DNA of 64,000 bases from Linepithema humile (GCF_040581485.1 NC_090129.1:14581501-14645500), one strand, 5' to 3'; positions 20,058 through 31,301 are shown, counted from the first letter of the stretch. The notes: a model not told the origin generated them from the sequence alone. Program-made: numbers and translations.

Positions 20058-21570
20058 TCTGTAAAAAAACAATCATTTACAAATATACACATCAAACACA
20101 CATATATTGTAAGGCATATAATCATTTAAAAGTTTCTGAAATGCATTTCTAATTTGAATTTCAAATCTGGATAATTAATTGGATGGATTGGAAAAAATAT
20201 AATAGTTTCAACAGAAACTACCTGTAAAAACAATGAAAAATACAAACAGTTACACATGACAAAATACGCTGTAGAGGTTAGAGTAAAATCTAATATTATT
20301 TATATATAATACAATGAAATTATTAAACGATTCAACTTACGTTAATGCTTTGCAAGATTTCTTCTTTTTCTTCTAAATTTTCAAAAATTAATCGGAAAAC
20401 AAATATTTTAAAGATTTGCCAACTATATTTGACAGAACTGCTCTTGAAGAATTGCTTTCCGTTTGTGACATACTACCAACATTAAAAATCTATGATTTCC
20501 ATTACACATACTATAGAAAAGTAGTACCAACCTTCTAAAAAACGTCGTTAAGCAGAGATAATCATTCGTACCTGAACGACTTGCTTATAGAATAACTTTT
20601 TCCAAATTGTCATTAAACAATCATTCGTAAGAGAGTCGTTAATATAACGATGTCGTAAAATAACAACAAGTTACAAAATAGGGGTCTTAGTGCGATCGGC
20701 GGAACGATCGGCGCAAGCGCGTGTGATCGAGTTGTAACAGTTGGCTCGACGAAGCGCCTGTCGGTGAGTGTGTTCGCAGCGGTGACGCGAGTCCATTCGA
20801 TAATAGATCGATACGGACTGCTCGGCGGCGCGGATTGATCGACGCGGTGTTGCCTGCCGGAAAGATTACGATTTGAAGTCCCGGCGAAGAAACGCGATAT
20901 TTGGATCAGGAAGCCAAGTACGCTCGGCGGGAGTACGAGAACGCTCGTACAAAGGCGGACTCAGAGCGGCAATCCAGCTAGGTACACGGGAATGCCCGTT
21001 GCACAAAGATCGGTGCCGAGAGGGGCCGAGTACGCTCGGCGGGAGTACGAGAACGCTCGTACGAAGGCGGAATTAGAACGGCGATCCGGCTAGGTACACG
21101 GGAATGCCCGCTGCACAAAGATCGGTGCCTAGAGGAGTCAAGTACGCTCGGCGGGTATGCGAGAACACTCGTATGCTGAGGCAAGAATACCGAGGACGCT
21201 CGGCGGTACACGAGAACGCTCGTGTGCTGGAAAAAGGCATAGAAGCCGAGTACGCTCGGCGGACTACGAGAACGCTCGTAGAGAGATGTTCGCTGTCTAA
21301 CAGCAAACAGGATCTGGTGAGAAGACGTACAATCGGGCCTCTTTTATACCCGGCTGGCGGCCGATTGACTTTGGATCGGCAAGCATCGGCGGTTTCGGCG
21401 GCGGGCCCCCACTAACGGAATTTCGGAACGGTCGGATGTGGGGGTCCGTTCGGCGATTGACCGCCGTTGTTTTTGATAAAATTTATCGGCGCTCGATGCG
21501 CCCTTGGTGGGCTACGGACGATGGACGGTCCGTAGCCGTAACGATGCAGCTTGCGGGCTGCACCGTTACA

Positions 21571-21855
21571 ACGCTAATGTAGATACATTTGTGAATATAC
21601 ATAAGATATCTTATAGATATACATAGAATGTATATTTGAACGAGATCGCTGCCTGTATATACATAGAATATGTCTCGTGTACATTTCATGTATATACATC
21701 AAACATATAAACATACGATATACGCTGAGGTTGATACATTTATGGATATACATAAGATATCGTATGGATATACATATAATGTATATTCGAACGAAATTGC
21801 TGCCTGTATATACATAGAATGTACCTCGTGTACATTCCATGTACATACATGTAAC
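21571..21855. repeat. TACATA-rich tandem repeat, unit about 152 bp
   Basis: GATACATTT...ATATACATAAGATATC...CTGCCTGTATATACATAGAAT is present twice (from about 21581 and 21733). Related words occur at 14955-15044, 27531-27550 and 54058-54345, so this is a dispersed family. Confidence 0.7.
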
Positions 21856-22221
21856 CAAGGTTGGGAAAGTTACTTTATAAAAGTAACTCGTTACCGTTGC
21901 CGTTACTCAAAAAGTAACGAATTGTAACAATTTCCGTTACTTTTTTTATGTATAATACAAATTTTGTGCACAATTTTTCAAATACAAGATTAAATTAAAC
22001 ACTACAAATTTATAGTAAACATTAAAAATTTTTGAACATTATTTTTCATTAAAGTAACAAAAATAATATAATTTTAATAATGATATTGTATTAATATAAA
22101 GTGTAATAATTTTAATAATATATAATAATAATAATAAAACGTAACGGGGGGGCGTTCCTCTTTTGAAGCGCCGCCCGCGGCACCCAGACATTGTCCATTG
22201 AGCCTCCCCTCATAAACTTAC

Positions 22222-25200
22222 TCATGAGAGACCTGTTTTTCTCCAAAAGAGAATCAGATCCCTCACCGGCAGCTCCCTGATCTGCTCGGGCCCAAGTAGT
22301 GCTGAGCTCAGCATCCTGTGTCTCAACCCTGCATGTGCAGGACAGTCGCTGAGTACATGAAGGCTTGTTTCCACATGCCCTGCACCTGGATGTATCACTA
22401 CGCCCAAGCTTGTACATGTGGTAGTTTAAGGTGCCATGACCCGTCAATATGTGTACCGCTGTCCTGGCATCTCTCCTACTCAAAGCCCTTAAGCTCCAAG
22501 CCAGTTCCCTATTAGGAGTATCTCCCATCAGAGCTCTAGCCTGTCTGCATTTGGACTCAGATTCCACTCTCCAGTGTCTTAGATGTTCTCTGCAGAGCCA
22601 TTCTTTGATCCTCCCCTTTCCTAGACAAAAGGGGATTCCCAGAGCCGGCCCCGGTCCTACCATCGTTATCTCTGAACTCGCTTTTGCCAGCTGATCCGCA
22701 CATTCATTACCCTGGATGCCTGAGGGTGACCAGGCACCCATGTAACGGTGACTTCTCTCTCTCTCGCCAATTCGTTCAGAACGCCTCTGCACTCCTGAAC
22801 CAACCGCGACGTTATTGTCGGAGCCCCCAGCGCCTTGATGGCTGCCTGGCTGTCCGTACAAATTCTGATGTGCTCTCCCGCTTCTACCCTACTCTGCACG
22901 GTCTGAGCACAGCTTAGGATAGCCACAATCTCTGCTTGGAATACCGTGGCATAACTATCGAGAGAAATGCTCTCCTTCCATCCCTTTCGACTGCCAAAAA
23001 AGCCGGCTCCGGAGCCCGTGTCCGTCTTGGAGTCGTACGTATACCAGACATCCCCTCAACGCACTCGAGCCCCTAAGTTTCCACCTTCCTTTTCCCACTC
23101 CTCCGGCCTCGATATATGCACTTTGAAGCGCCTATCAGAAGCCCGAATAATAGGTATTCTGTCCTGTCGCATCTCGAATATCGGATCCAACAGAACGTCT
23201 TCCGGCAGCCTTGTATGCCGGGCTCCCTTCTTCCATTTTAGTTCGCATCTTAGGGTATGTCGCCACTGCTGCCGCAGCCACCACCACCTGATGAAACGGT
23301 TCGATGCCGAACATTATGCCCATCGCTGCCACTGGTGTCGTTACCATAGCACTCAGGGCCCCTCTCAAAATCAGAGCCCTGACATGCTCCAGCGCAACTT
23401 AAGCTGTTTTCTTTTGCACTCTAGTCCACCATACTACGGCTGCGTATGTGAGTCTGGGGCGAAGTATGGCTGTGTAGATCCAGTGTATCATACTCGGTTT
23501 CAAACCCCAAGTCTGGCCAAAGGTCCTTCTGCACATCCAAAAATACTGGCACAAGCTTTTGCACCAGTTACGAAGGTGCTCCTCCCAAAGCAGTTACCTA
23601 TCCAGAATAACTCCCAAATATTTCACTGATTCGGTCGGAACTAACCTTACTCCTCCAAGAGTGGGTCCCACAATGGTGCCCACCTTGTATTTGCGAGTGA
23701 AGACAGTAAGACCGGTTTTTAGTAGATTCACCGCCAAACCCGTCCTCTGACACCTCTCTTCTACAACTTTTAGTGCCCCCTGCATGAGCTCTAGAAGCGT
23801 CTCTAGAAAAGGGCCTCGCACAAGTATTGCCACGTCGTCCGCGTAGCCTTGTTCAGTGAAGCCTCTATCGTCCAGTGCTTTTAGTAATCCGTCTGCTACC
23901 AGGCACCATGAAAGTGGGGAAAGTACTCCGCCCTGCAGGCAGCCATTTCCCACCCACCCACAGACTTTCGCAGTTCCCAGCGAAGTCATCACACACCTCA
24001 CTAGCATGGCCCGGATCCACTCAACGAGCTTCATCGGGACACCTCTTTTGGCGGCTTCCTCACACACTACCTCGTGCGGTGTGTTGTTAAAGGCGCCCTC
24101 TATGTCCAAGAAAGCACCCACTGCGTAGCCTTTCCTTTCCAGCTGCTCCTCAATTAACGCTACCGTCTGATGTAGAGCAGTCTCGGTGGAATAGCCCGAA
24201 CGATACGCGTGCTGATTTTTGTGGAGAGGGTGACTCCACAGAGTTGTCTCCCTCAGATACGCGTCCACCAGCTTCACCAATGTCTTGAGAAACGATGTTA
24301 GGCTAATTGGCCTGAAATCCTTTGCCTTGGTGTAGCTCGTTCTTCCCGCCTTCGGGATGAAAACTACCCTGGCCAGTTTCCATGCGCTGGGTGTGTAGCC
24401 AATCGCGATACAAGCCCTTAAGGTTTGGGTCAGTGGGCCCACGATCTGTTCCAATCCCTCTTGTAGAAGAGCCGGAAAGACACCATCCGGTCCCGCTGAC
24501 TTGTAGGGCTTAAAGGTGTTAATTGCCCACTTGACCTTCTCGGGCATGACAATCTTGGCCGCCAATCGCCAGTCCGCTTGTCGGGCTCTTCTGAGTGAGC
24601 CCGACTCCTTATATGCAAATAGCTCTCCCGGCTCCCTATGGAAGCCCGGAAAGCTCACTTCCAGTAGATGCTCCAGACATTGCTCTTCAGTCACCACCGT
24701 CCCATCAGGGAGTGCGATGGCTTCCAGAGTCGCATCCGAGTTCCTAGCAAGGATCCTGCAGATTCTTGCCGTTTCAGGCATTCCCTCTACTTCCTCGCAA
24801 AACTTCTTCCAGCTTTCCAGTTTCGCCCTAACCACAGAGTCTCTATATTTCTTCTGTGCCCTCCTAGAGAGCTCCCAGTCGGATTGGCGGCCCGTGTTCC
24901 TGGCTCTGTTTCAGGCCCTACAAGCCGCCACTCTGAAACCCTGCAGTCCAGGGGTCCACCAAAAAGTTCCTCTACTATTTGTAACCGCCCTTCCAGGGCA
25001 GTTACTTTCGTAGCAGTTTACCAAAGACCTCTGCAAGTAGTCCACACAGGTCTCCAGTTTGTCCTCTGTCCCGTGCCTCTTAGGGAAGCCTTTGAGACTG
25101 TTGGTCAGGTCTTCCCTATAGGAGTCCCACTTGGTTTTCCTCGGGTTCCTGAATTCGACCTCCTTCCCCCTAGCCTTAGCTATCCTGAAGGTGATCTGCC

Positions 25201-25861
25201 TATGGTCAGAGAGCGAGGGCTCCGTCGAGACCCTCCACTCCACTACCTTCTGTATCAACTGCCTGGAACAGACAGTGATGTCGAGCACTTCTCTTCTCGC
25301 TATAGTGAGAAGGTGGGCTCGTCTCCTGTGTTGAGGATCTCCAGATCCGTAGATGCTAGAAACTCCAACACTTTCCTCCCTCTTTCATTGGTGTCCGAGC
25401 TTCCCCACACGGTGTGATGCGCGTTAGCGTCACATCCCATGATCAGGGGAAGCCGTTTCTCCTGGCAGTATTCTGCCAGTTTTATCACCGGTGCAGGCGG
25501 CACCGCCTCCCCCTCGTCATGAGAGAAGTAGGCCGAGCAAATAACCATTTTCTTTCTGTCACCGGAGTCATCAGTGAAATTCACTTCTACAGCCGCAACG
25601 TCCCTGGAACACAGGTGAGGTATCAGCTGGGCTTCCATACCCTTGACGGCCACGCAAGCCCTGGGCCGGTCCACTGATGAGGCCCTAAAGAGCCTACCGC
25701 AGGCCGCCAAACCCCTGATGCAACCTCGGATTACCCAGGGTTCTTGCATCAGTGATATGCATGTTTGTCTCTCAGCTTGTTGCCTGGACAAAACAGCCAA
25801 AACAGCCCTTTGCTGTGATGCAGATTAATCTGGGTGAAGGCCACTTCTTTATTCTCGCCAT
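22222..25861 (-). pseudogene. ORF2 (endonuclease, RT, RNase H) of I-like copy A
   Basis: The ATG at 25861 lies just after the ORF1 stop. Order on the minus strand: AP-type endonuclease (IMGCDANAHHTVWGSS; LSDHRQITF), TGA stop at the endonuclease/RT junction (about 24911), RT (KSAGPDGVFPALL; AFLDIEGAFNNT; GYADDVAILV), RNase H (ICTDSQAAIKAL; VTWVPGH) and a C-terminal Cys-x2-Cys segment. Breaks include a one-base loss near 25300 (endonuclease), a frame loss at the N-terminus of ORF2, a stop near 23594 and an indel in the RNase H core near 22740. The ADD catalytic triad is intact. The junction TGA is shared with copy B. Confidence 0.8.
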
Positions 25862-25865
25862 TTAG

Positions 25866-26981
25866 TTACGAGACCGTTTTAGGAGGCTCCTCCTTATCCC
25901 CCTTTACCCCTCTCTGGGCTCCATTTACCCGAAAGGCAACCCTGTCGAGCCCAAAGAATGGGCTGAAGTCCAGTGTCTTCAATTTGAGGACACTGGACCC
26001 CGGGACACCGAGGACTAGGTTCCCACCCTCCCTGGTGGCCCCTACTTTCTCCGCGAACACTTTTCAGCTCCCGGTGACGAGACCTGGGTTCTGCTTCTCC
26101 AGCCGCTTCAGGACCGTGGCCGCGCCCTCGGGAGGTCCCGGGACCCAAACCACCGCCCTGTGCTGCTTTTGAAACGCGTCCAAGCCCATCACCTTGAGCC
26201 TGGCGCCCTCCCATGGAATGATGCTCATCCGCCCTACGAGCTAACCCAGCGCCGCCTCATCCGCGCATCTTACCACCGCCGCACCACTTCTTAGAGAGGT
26301 GCCGTGGAATCTGGGCACCGGACCCTCCTGGATCCCGTCGATCTCCTTCGAGACCGCACCCCTCAACAGAGTCAACTGCTCAGCAGTGATCTCTGTCTCG
26401 GGGTAGCCCTCCGCCACAATCACCCTCGCCAGAGGGTCAGCAGCGTCCGAGTAGGCATGGTGCCCGTCGTGAGTTCTTTGCCTTTTCAGCGGACGGCCGC
26501 CCGATGAAGGGGTATCTTTGGAACCCTTCCGACGTTTACCGTCGGCGTGCCCCTTCATCACTTCCACCGACGTACAAGGGGGAGCCACGGGAAGAGAGCG
26601 AGCCCCTTCCAGAGCCGCTGCTCTCATCCGTTTCGCCCTCCTTCTTTCGGCCCCGCACCAATTCTTCTTCGCTGGAGGTGAAGCCTCCTGCCGCGCAGCC
26701 GGGCCGGCCTCACTTCCGGAGCCCTTAAGGGTCCCGTCCGTCACCACCGTCCCAGCTCCTTCCCTCGGAGACCCGTCACGCGAGCCCTCCCGATTTTCCA
26801 CTTCGTTCTCTAAGTTTATTGTATTAGTCAAATCCATAGTGGTCCCACGAGTATCTAGGGAATTACCCGGTCCGCCCACGCAGAGCCCCGCATGCGTGGG
26901 TAAGGCTGAATATTCTGGGGTTTCGCCCGGTTCCTCAGAGGCATCGTTCGCGACACTGCTCTCCCAGTGACATGCAGCCAT
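25866..26981 (-). pseudogene. ORF1 (gag-like) of I-like copy A
   Basis: The first ATG on the minus strand is at 26981. The N-terminal half is low-complexity and basic (RRRAKRMRAAALEGAR, KRRKGSKDTPSSGGRPLKRQ). The C-terminal half has a compact domain with VPGPPEGAATVLKRLEKQNPGL, a motif typical of DUF4780-type ORF1 proteins (from memory). In-frame stops occur at 26241-26243 (TAG, where copy B has TGG) and 26064-26066 (TGA, where copy B has TGG). Both are copy-specific Trp losses. ORF1 should bind element RNA as a ribonucleoprotein. Confidence 0.7.
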
Positions 26982-27530
26982 CGCCACGATGGCTTACAAC
27001 TTGGCTTGGGGAGCTGGTCCGCGGCAACGGTCTTCCCTTATCCTCCACAGGGTTTTACTTCCGTGGGGCCAGGTTATAACCGGCACTACCCAGCAGCACT
27101 GAGTCCCCTCAGAAAACTCACACCTACTGGGCGTCCTCCTATCCGCCACCTTGGAGACGCGCCCGGTGGGTAGCTCAACCCCCGGGTAATAATATATAAT
27201 AAAAGTAATAATTTTGATAATAAGATATTTTAAATTAAAAAATTTTTAATAAGTTGTAAACCAGCTTTCTTAAAAATTTTTAGATGCTGTAAATATAAAT
27301 TAAAAAGTTTTCTTATTGTTAGTTTTTCTATAAATTCGTAGATATATAGAGTAAATTTGAAAAATGTAACAATAAAAATAACCGTTAAATTCGTTACTCG
27401 TTACCGAAAAATGTAAGTTATTTTTTTCATTACAAAAAAAAATTTGTAACGCCGTTACCGTTACAGTTACCGAAAAAAAGTAATTTAAGCGGTAACGGCG
27501 TTACAAGTAACGCGTTACTTCCCAACCCTG

Positions 27531-28629
27531 CATGTAACATACATATATACAATCAGGGCCTTTCAGAGGTTGAGAGAGGCCCGGGTCACTTTGCTTTTTT
27601 GAGGCCTTTAGTAGATTAACGTGTTAACAGTATATGACGTATATATGCGCAAAAACTAAAGTGACCACCAGTATGTATAAATATAAAATTTTATTCGGAA
27701 GTCGGCATTAGCTGGTGAACAAATATTATCGGCCCCAGAATGTACTACGAGGAAGTTGCCGAATAATACACTCCATAATCGTTTTTTTTTATTTTTTTTT
27801 ATTTTTAATATTTTTTAAATATTATTTATATGTTTTTTATTTTGTTTATATTTTTTTACTTTTAATATATTTTTTAATTTTTTAATTTTTTTAAACTCAA
27901 AAAAGGAGGTTTATAAATCCAAATTAATATTAATTATTTTTTTTAAGTGGTGCTTTTCTTGCTTTTTGGTGTGCAAAAGCATCAATTATTGTCGAAAATT
28001 TGAGTTTTCTTGCAAAATCGTAATTAAGGGGATCCTAAAAGGGTCTGTATTACCGACCTAACGTGAAACTTAGAAGGATCGTTTTAACTTTTTTTTTACT
28101 GTACAGATTGATAAATCCTTCTCTACAATTAAAGTACAAATAGTAAGACACTACGGAGCAGCAATTTTATAAAAAATAAGAAAAAATAGGAAAAACTCAA
28201 AATTACAGTTTTATTACCGGCTTCTGACGTCAGCTCGTAATAATATTTGGTTAATATAAAAGTTATGTAGTTTGCACATACAAAACAAGCTGCATCCGTA
28301 GTAGGGATTACATGAAAGAATAATATGGAGCTTTCAGAAATAAGTTTAGAAGCCTAATGTAAAAAATATTTAGTTTTAATTATTTAGTATAGATGTGTGT
28401 GTGCGGTTCTATGTACATGAGTAAGACGCAGCTGTAGATTAATTGCTGGACATCGAGATAGATAGAGCTGCAATCTGGTGACTTGACAAAGCCAGACAAT
28501 CGTACTATATTTGTCTCTGAGAGCCATATATATGTACGCATAAATAATATTTCGCTTTTGTATTTTCGATTTCTCACTGATACATTCACTCTGTTTTTTT
28601 CTGACTGCTCGCTCACTACGTATTGTTCA
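27531..28629. other. No gene; possible hAT end and a TTAAGGGGATCC terminal motif
   Basis: CAGGGCCTTTCAGAGG at 27554 resembles a hAT end, but no partner end was found. TTAAGGGGATCCTAAA at 28024-28039 recurs on the minus strand at 50805-50820. The rest is AT-rich, with T-runs at 27780-27900. No ORF is supported. Confidence 0.3.
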
Positions 28630-28684
28630 GCTTTATTCTCCACGCATATTCGCTTACATATTTACTCGCGCTTCTCTTTCTCTG

Positions 28685-28730
<46 letters not shown>

Positions 28731-29142
28731 ATAGTTCATTATTATATTTCATCTGTATGGCTTTATTCTATTCTCGTATTATCCCACATAGAAATAAATT
28801 TAAATACGCTACATTTTATATAGCATATATGAAATATACAATAAATTACTTTCTCTTTCTATTTTACTATATTAAATATATTTATGTAATAAAATTTACA
28901 TATATTTCTGACATTGCAATAAAAATAATAATAATTATGACATAATTATAGCAATGTAAAAAATATATGTACATTTTATTATATTCATTACATTTTATTT
29001 GTTTATATTCAGCATGAATATAAAAAGTAAAATAGAAAAGATAACTTATTGCATATTTCATGTATGCTATAAAACTAAAGTGCTTATTTTTATGTAGGAA
29101 AATAGGAAGAATAAAAACTATATAGATAAAATATAATAATGC

Positions 29143-29180
<38 letters not shown>

Positions 29181-29250
29181 CAGACAGACAGACAGACAGA
29201 CAGATAGAAAGAAGTGCGAGTGAACATATTAGCAAATATGTGTGGAATCT
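28630..29250. repeat. Imperfect palindrome about 620 bp, with (CT)n/(GA)n in the arms
   Basis: The arms mirror about a centre near 28935 (ACATTGCAAT and ATAGCAATGT). CTCCACGCATATTCGC on the left matches the reverse complement of GCAAATATGTGTGGAAT on the right. (CT)n at 28691-28729 faces (GA)n at 29147-29174 plus a (CAGA)n run to about 29205. Likely a foldback element; no coding. Confidence 0.6.
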
Positions 29251-29441
29251 GAAGCTAAGTGATTACAAAAGGATAAAAAAAAAAGGAATAAAAAATAAAT
29301 AAATACATATAATTTAAACATATTCTTTTTTAATTTTATTTTATTACATAAGTTTTTTTTTATTATAATCTTATTCTAAAGTATTATGTAACTATTATAT
29401 TGAATATTTAATATATATTATTTATAAAAATTTTATTTTTA

Positions 29442-29610
29442 TTAAGGGGTTACACCACTTTAAAACATCGCCATTTTGTAAAAAAAAAAAAAAAAAATTT
29501 TTTGTGTATAATAGTAAACTTATTAAATAAAGAAAATAATAAAAATAATAAACTTAAAAATTGCCAAAAATGGCGTTGATTTTTAAGTTTAAAGTGGTGT
29601 AACCCTTTAA
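29442..29610. mobile_element. Small MITE with TTAA target duplication
   Basis: TTAAGGGGTTACACCACTTT at the left and its inverted partner (AAAGTGGTGTAACCCTTTAA) at the right bracket an A-rich 120-bp core. TTAA occurs at both borders (29442-29445 and 29607-29610). The family is unknown; the TTAA duplication is piggyBac-like. Confidence 0.7.
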
Positions 29611-29966
29611 TAAGGCCCGTATGATGCGGGCGGCGCAGGAACGTATCCGGATGCGGGTGGTGCGGGAATGTATCCGGATACGGGAGGTGCGGGCATGTAT
29701 CCTGGCGGCAATACGGGAACGTATCCGGATGCGGGAGATGCGGGCATGTACCCTGGCGGCGGTGCGGGAATGTATTCCGATGCGGGAGGTGCGGGTATGT
29801 ACCCTGGCGGCGGCAGGGAAGGAATGTATGCTGTTGGTGCGGGGGCACCAATGTTGTCGGTGCAGGAGGCACGGGCACATAGGCTGTTTGATATCCCGTG
29901 TATGTTGGTGGCGGTACGCCGTGCTTTCGCTGCCGCCGCCTCTCGCGATTGACCGCCCGCCGCACC
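29611..29966 (-). pseudogene. Pro/His-rich exon fragment with a 45-bp coding repeat
   Basis: On the minus strand a good acceptor (TTTTTTCAG, about 29985) opens an exon reading RRAVNRERRRQRKHGVPP, then a Pro/Thr/His repeat (CRRQGTCPHLPHPDTFPH) in five diverged 15-residue units. The frame then runs into the MITE at 29610. No upstream exon can be identified through the foldback element at 30.04 kb. It is a partial or truncated gene of unknown family. A + strand Gly-rich reading of the same repeat is considered a shadow. Confidence 0.3.
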
Positions 29967-30036
29967 GCCTCATTAATGCGCTGAAAAAAGAAATTAAAAT
30001 ATTAAAAACAAAGTATTAGTGTTTTTATATGTATAT

Positions 30037-30963
30037 ATTAGAGTGGTTTTTATTAACTTTTGATTAAAATTTTGTTTCAAATTCTTTCCACGGTACCCCT
30101 CAAAATATTTTTAATCCACAAAAACAATTCCTGCCAAATTTCAGCTCGATTGAACAACAGGAACCAGTGTCTGGTCCGTTATAAACATTTTTTTCTTGTA
30201 ATAAACTTTCTATACTATTAACATTGGTTTTTAAAGTGTATTTTTTACAAAAATCAGTCTAAAGGATTTTAATTTTTTTTTTTAACAAGTGTCTTGCTTT
30301 TCTGCATCGTTTGAGACCTTATACATTTCATTTTATCAATTAGAAGGAATTGTGTATAAATAATAAAAAAATAAAAATATAGTTATTGCATTTATTCATT
30401 GTTTAAACTGAAAAAAATTATCTATGGGCTAAAAAAATTGTAGTAGTATATTTAGAGCCAAAAAAAGAATAAAAGAACATAATTATTATATAACATTAGT
30501 CAGAAAATTTATTTTTATAGACAAAATCTTTAAATTTTTATTCTTTTTTCGGCTCTAAACATACTATTACAACTTTTTTAACCCATACATTATTTTTTCC
30601 AGTTTAATCAATAAATAAATGCAATAACTATATTTTTATTTTTTTATCAATTACACACAATTTCCCCTAATTGATAAAATGAAATGTATAAGGTCTCAAA
30701 CAATGCAGAAAAGCAAGACACTTGTTAAAAAAAAGAAAAGTCCTTTAGGCTGATTTTTGTAAAAAATACACTTTAAAAATCAATGTAGATAGTATAGAAA
30801 GTTTATTACAAGAAAAAAATGTTTATAATGAGCCAAGGACACGGGTTTCCGTTGTCCGATCAAGCTAAAATTTGACAGCAATTATATTTTTGTGGATTTA
30901 AAACATTTTAAAAAGTATCGCAGAAAGAATTACCACACTCGGAAAATAATAATCACCCTAAAA
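30037..30963. repeat. Long foldback palindrome, about 925 bp
   Basis: Left-arm landmarks (TATACTATTAACATTGG; CAAGTGTCTTGCTTTTCTGC; TTTAGAGCC) reappear reverse-complemented at right (centre about 30500). The outer ends are ATTAGAGTGG and, inverted, TTTAGGGTGA, beside TA, suggesting a Tc1/mariner-type non-autonomous element. No ORF. Confidence 0.65.
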
Positions 30964-30978
30964 TACATGTCTACATAT

Positions 30979-31108
30979 AATATCATTTCTTATTGATATT
31001 TCCACTTCAAAAAAAATTACATTGAAACATACATGTGTGTATGCGCTTACATGTATGTTTCAATGTAATTTTTTTTTAAGTGGAAATAATGAGAAATAAT
31101 ATTTCAGC
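30979..31108. repeat. Strong hairpin, stem about 55-60 bp
   Basis: ATTTCCACTTCAAAAAAAA...ATTACATTGAAACATACATGT is followed after about 12 nt (GTGTATGCGCTT) by its near-perfect inverted copy. A structural foldback or small-RNA precursor-like hairpin; no coding. Confidence 0.7.
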
Positions 31109-31120
31109 TTCAAAAAAAGA

Positions 31121-31246
31121 TTGCATTATGCACGCACACTCACACGCGCACGCACACACGCACACACACACGCACGCACACACGCACGCACGCATGCACG
31201 CACGCATGCACGCACGCATGCACGCACTCTCTCTCTCTCTCTCTCC

Positions 31247-31288
<42 letters not shown>

Positions 31289-31301
31289 TTTTATTTTTTT
31301 T
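31121..31301. repeat. Composite (CACG)n and (CT)n microsatellite
   Basis: CACA/CACG/CATG units occupy 31121-31226 and CT units continue to about 31292. The array is the left flank of the R1-clade retrotransposon. ORFs across it are low-complexity artefacts. Confidence 0.85.

Larger units (their letters stand above)
15406..20686 (+). mobile_element. PIF/Harbinger DNA transposon, apparently complete (5,281 bp)
   Basis: The terminal inverted repeats begin GACCCCTATTCTGTAA on the left and, reverse-complemented, GACCCCTATTTTGTAA on the right. They are flanked by the 3-bp duplication TTA (15403-15405 and 20687-20689), diagnostic of PIF/Harbinger. Subterminal sequence on both sides is rich in GTTGTTA and ACGA words. 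The two expected genes are present and convergent: a spliced HARBI1-type transposase on + and a Myb/SANT-like DNA-binding protein on minus. Both splice in frame without stops, so the copy may be potentially active. It inserted into solo LTR copy 2. Confidence 0.9.
15045..21570 (-). mobile_element. Solo LTR, copy 2, split by a Harbinger transposon
   Basis: The ends match copy 1 (minus: TGTAACGGTGC start at 21570, CACGGTTTCA end at 15045). The flanks are ACGC(T) at 15041-15044 and 21571-21574. The LTR itself is 15045-15405 plus 20690-21570. TATAAAAG is on the minus strand at 21348-21341 and AATAAA at 15163-15158, at the same relative positions as in copy 1. The palindromic array (20,915-21,290) is larger than in copy 1, with repeated units of the form CGAGTACGCTCGGCGG plus TACGAGAACGCTCGTA. 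The target was a TACATA-rich tandem array whose sister unit shows the uninterrupted site (GATATACGCTGA at about 21718), confirming the insertion boundaries. Confidence 0.75.
22128..27186 (-). mobile_element. I-like non-LTR retrotransposon, copy A
   Basis: Full-length in layout: structured 5' UTR starting CCCGGGGGTTGAGC at 27186, then ORF1, then ORF2 (endonuclease, RT, RNase H, zinc motif), then a 3' end CCCCCCCGTTA and a TTA/AAT-repeat tail. A target duplication TAATAATATATAATA (15 bp) is at 22113-22127 and 27187-27201. The RNase H domain in ORF2 and the TTA-type tail place it in the I superfamily. The copy is broken by several frameshifts and stops. A near-identical copy B is on the + strand at 58779-63844. 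Confidence 0.85.
21856..27530. mobile_element. hAT-type non-autonomous element, split by an I-like retrotransposon
   Basis: The left end reads CAAGGTTGGGAAAGTTAC and the right end, reverse-complemented, CAGGGTTGGGAAGTAACG. The flanking 8-bp duplication is CATGTAAC (21848-21855 and 27531-27538), perfect and diagnostic of hAT. The element itself is 21856-22127 plus 27202-27530 (about 600 bp). It is built of GTAACG/CGTTAC words, with no transposase ORF. Confidence 0.85.

Noticed and set aside
22112..22861. A separate 249-residue gene
   Set aside because: It is the frame-shifted RNase H and C-terminal part of ORF2 in I-like copy A.
22967..23629. Long + strand ORF of 220 codons
   Set aside because: Antisense shadow of the RT/RNase H region of I-like copy A; the minus strand carries the recognisable motifs.
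29668..29952. + strand Gly/Met/Tyr-rich repeat ORF
   Set aside because: The minus strand has the splice acceptor and a more protein-like N-terminal part; the + frame has no start or promoter context.
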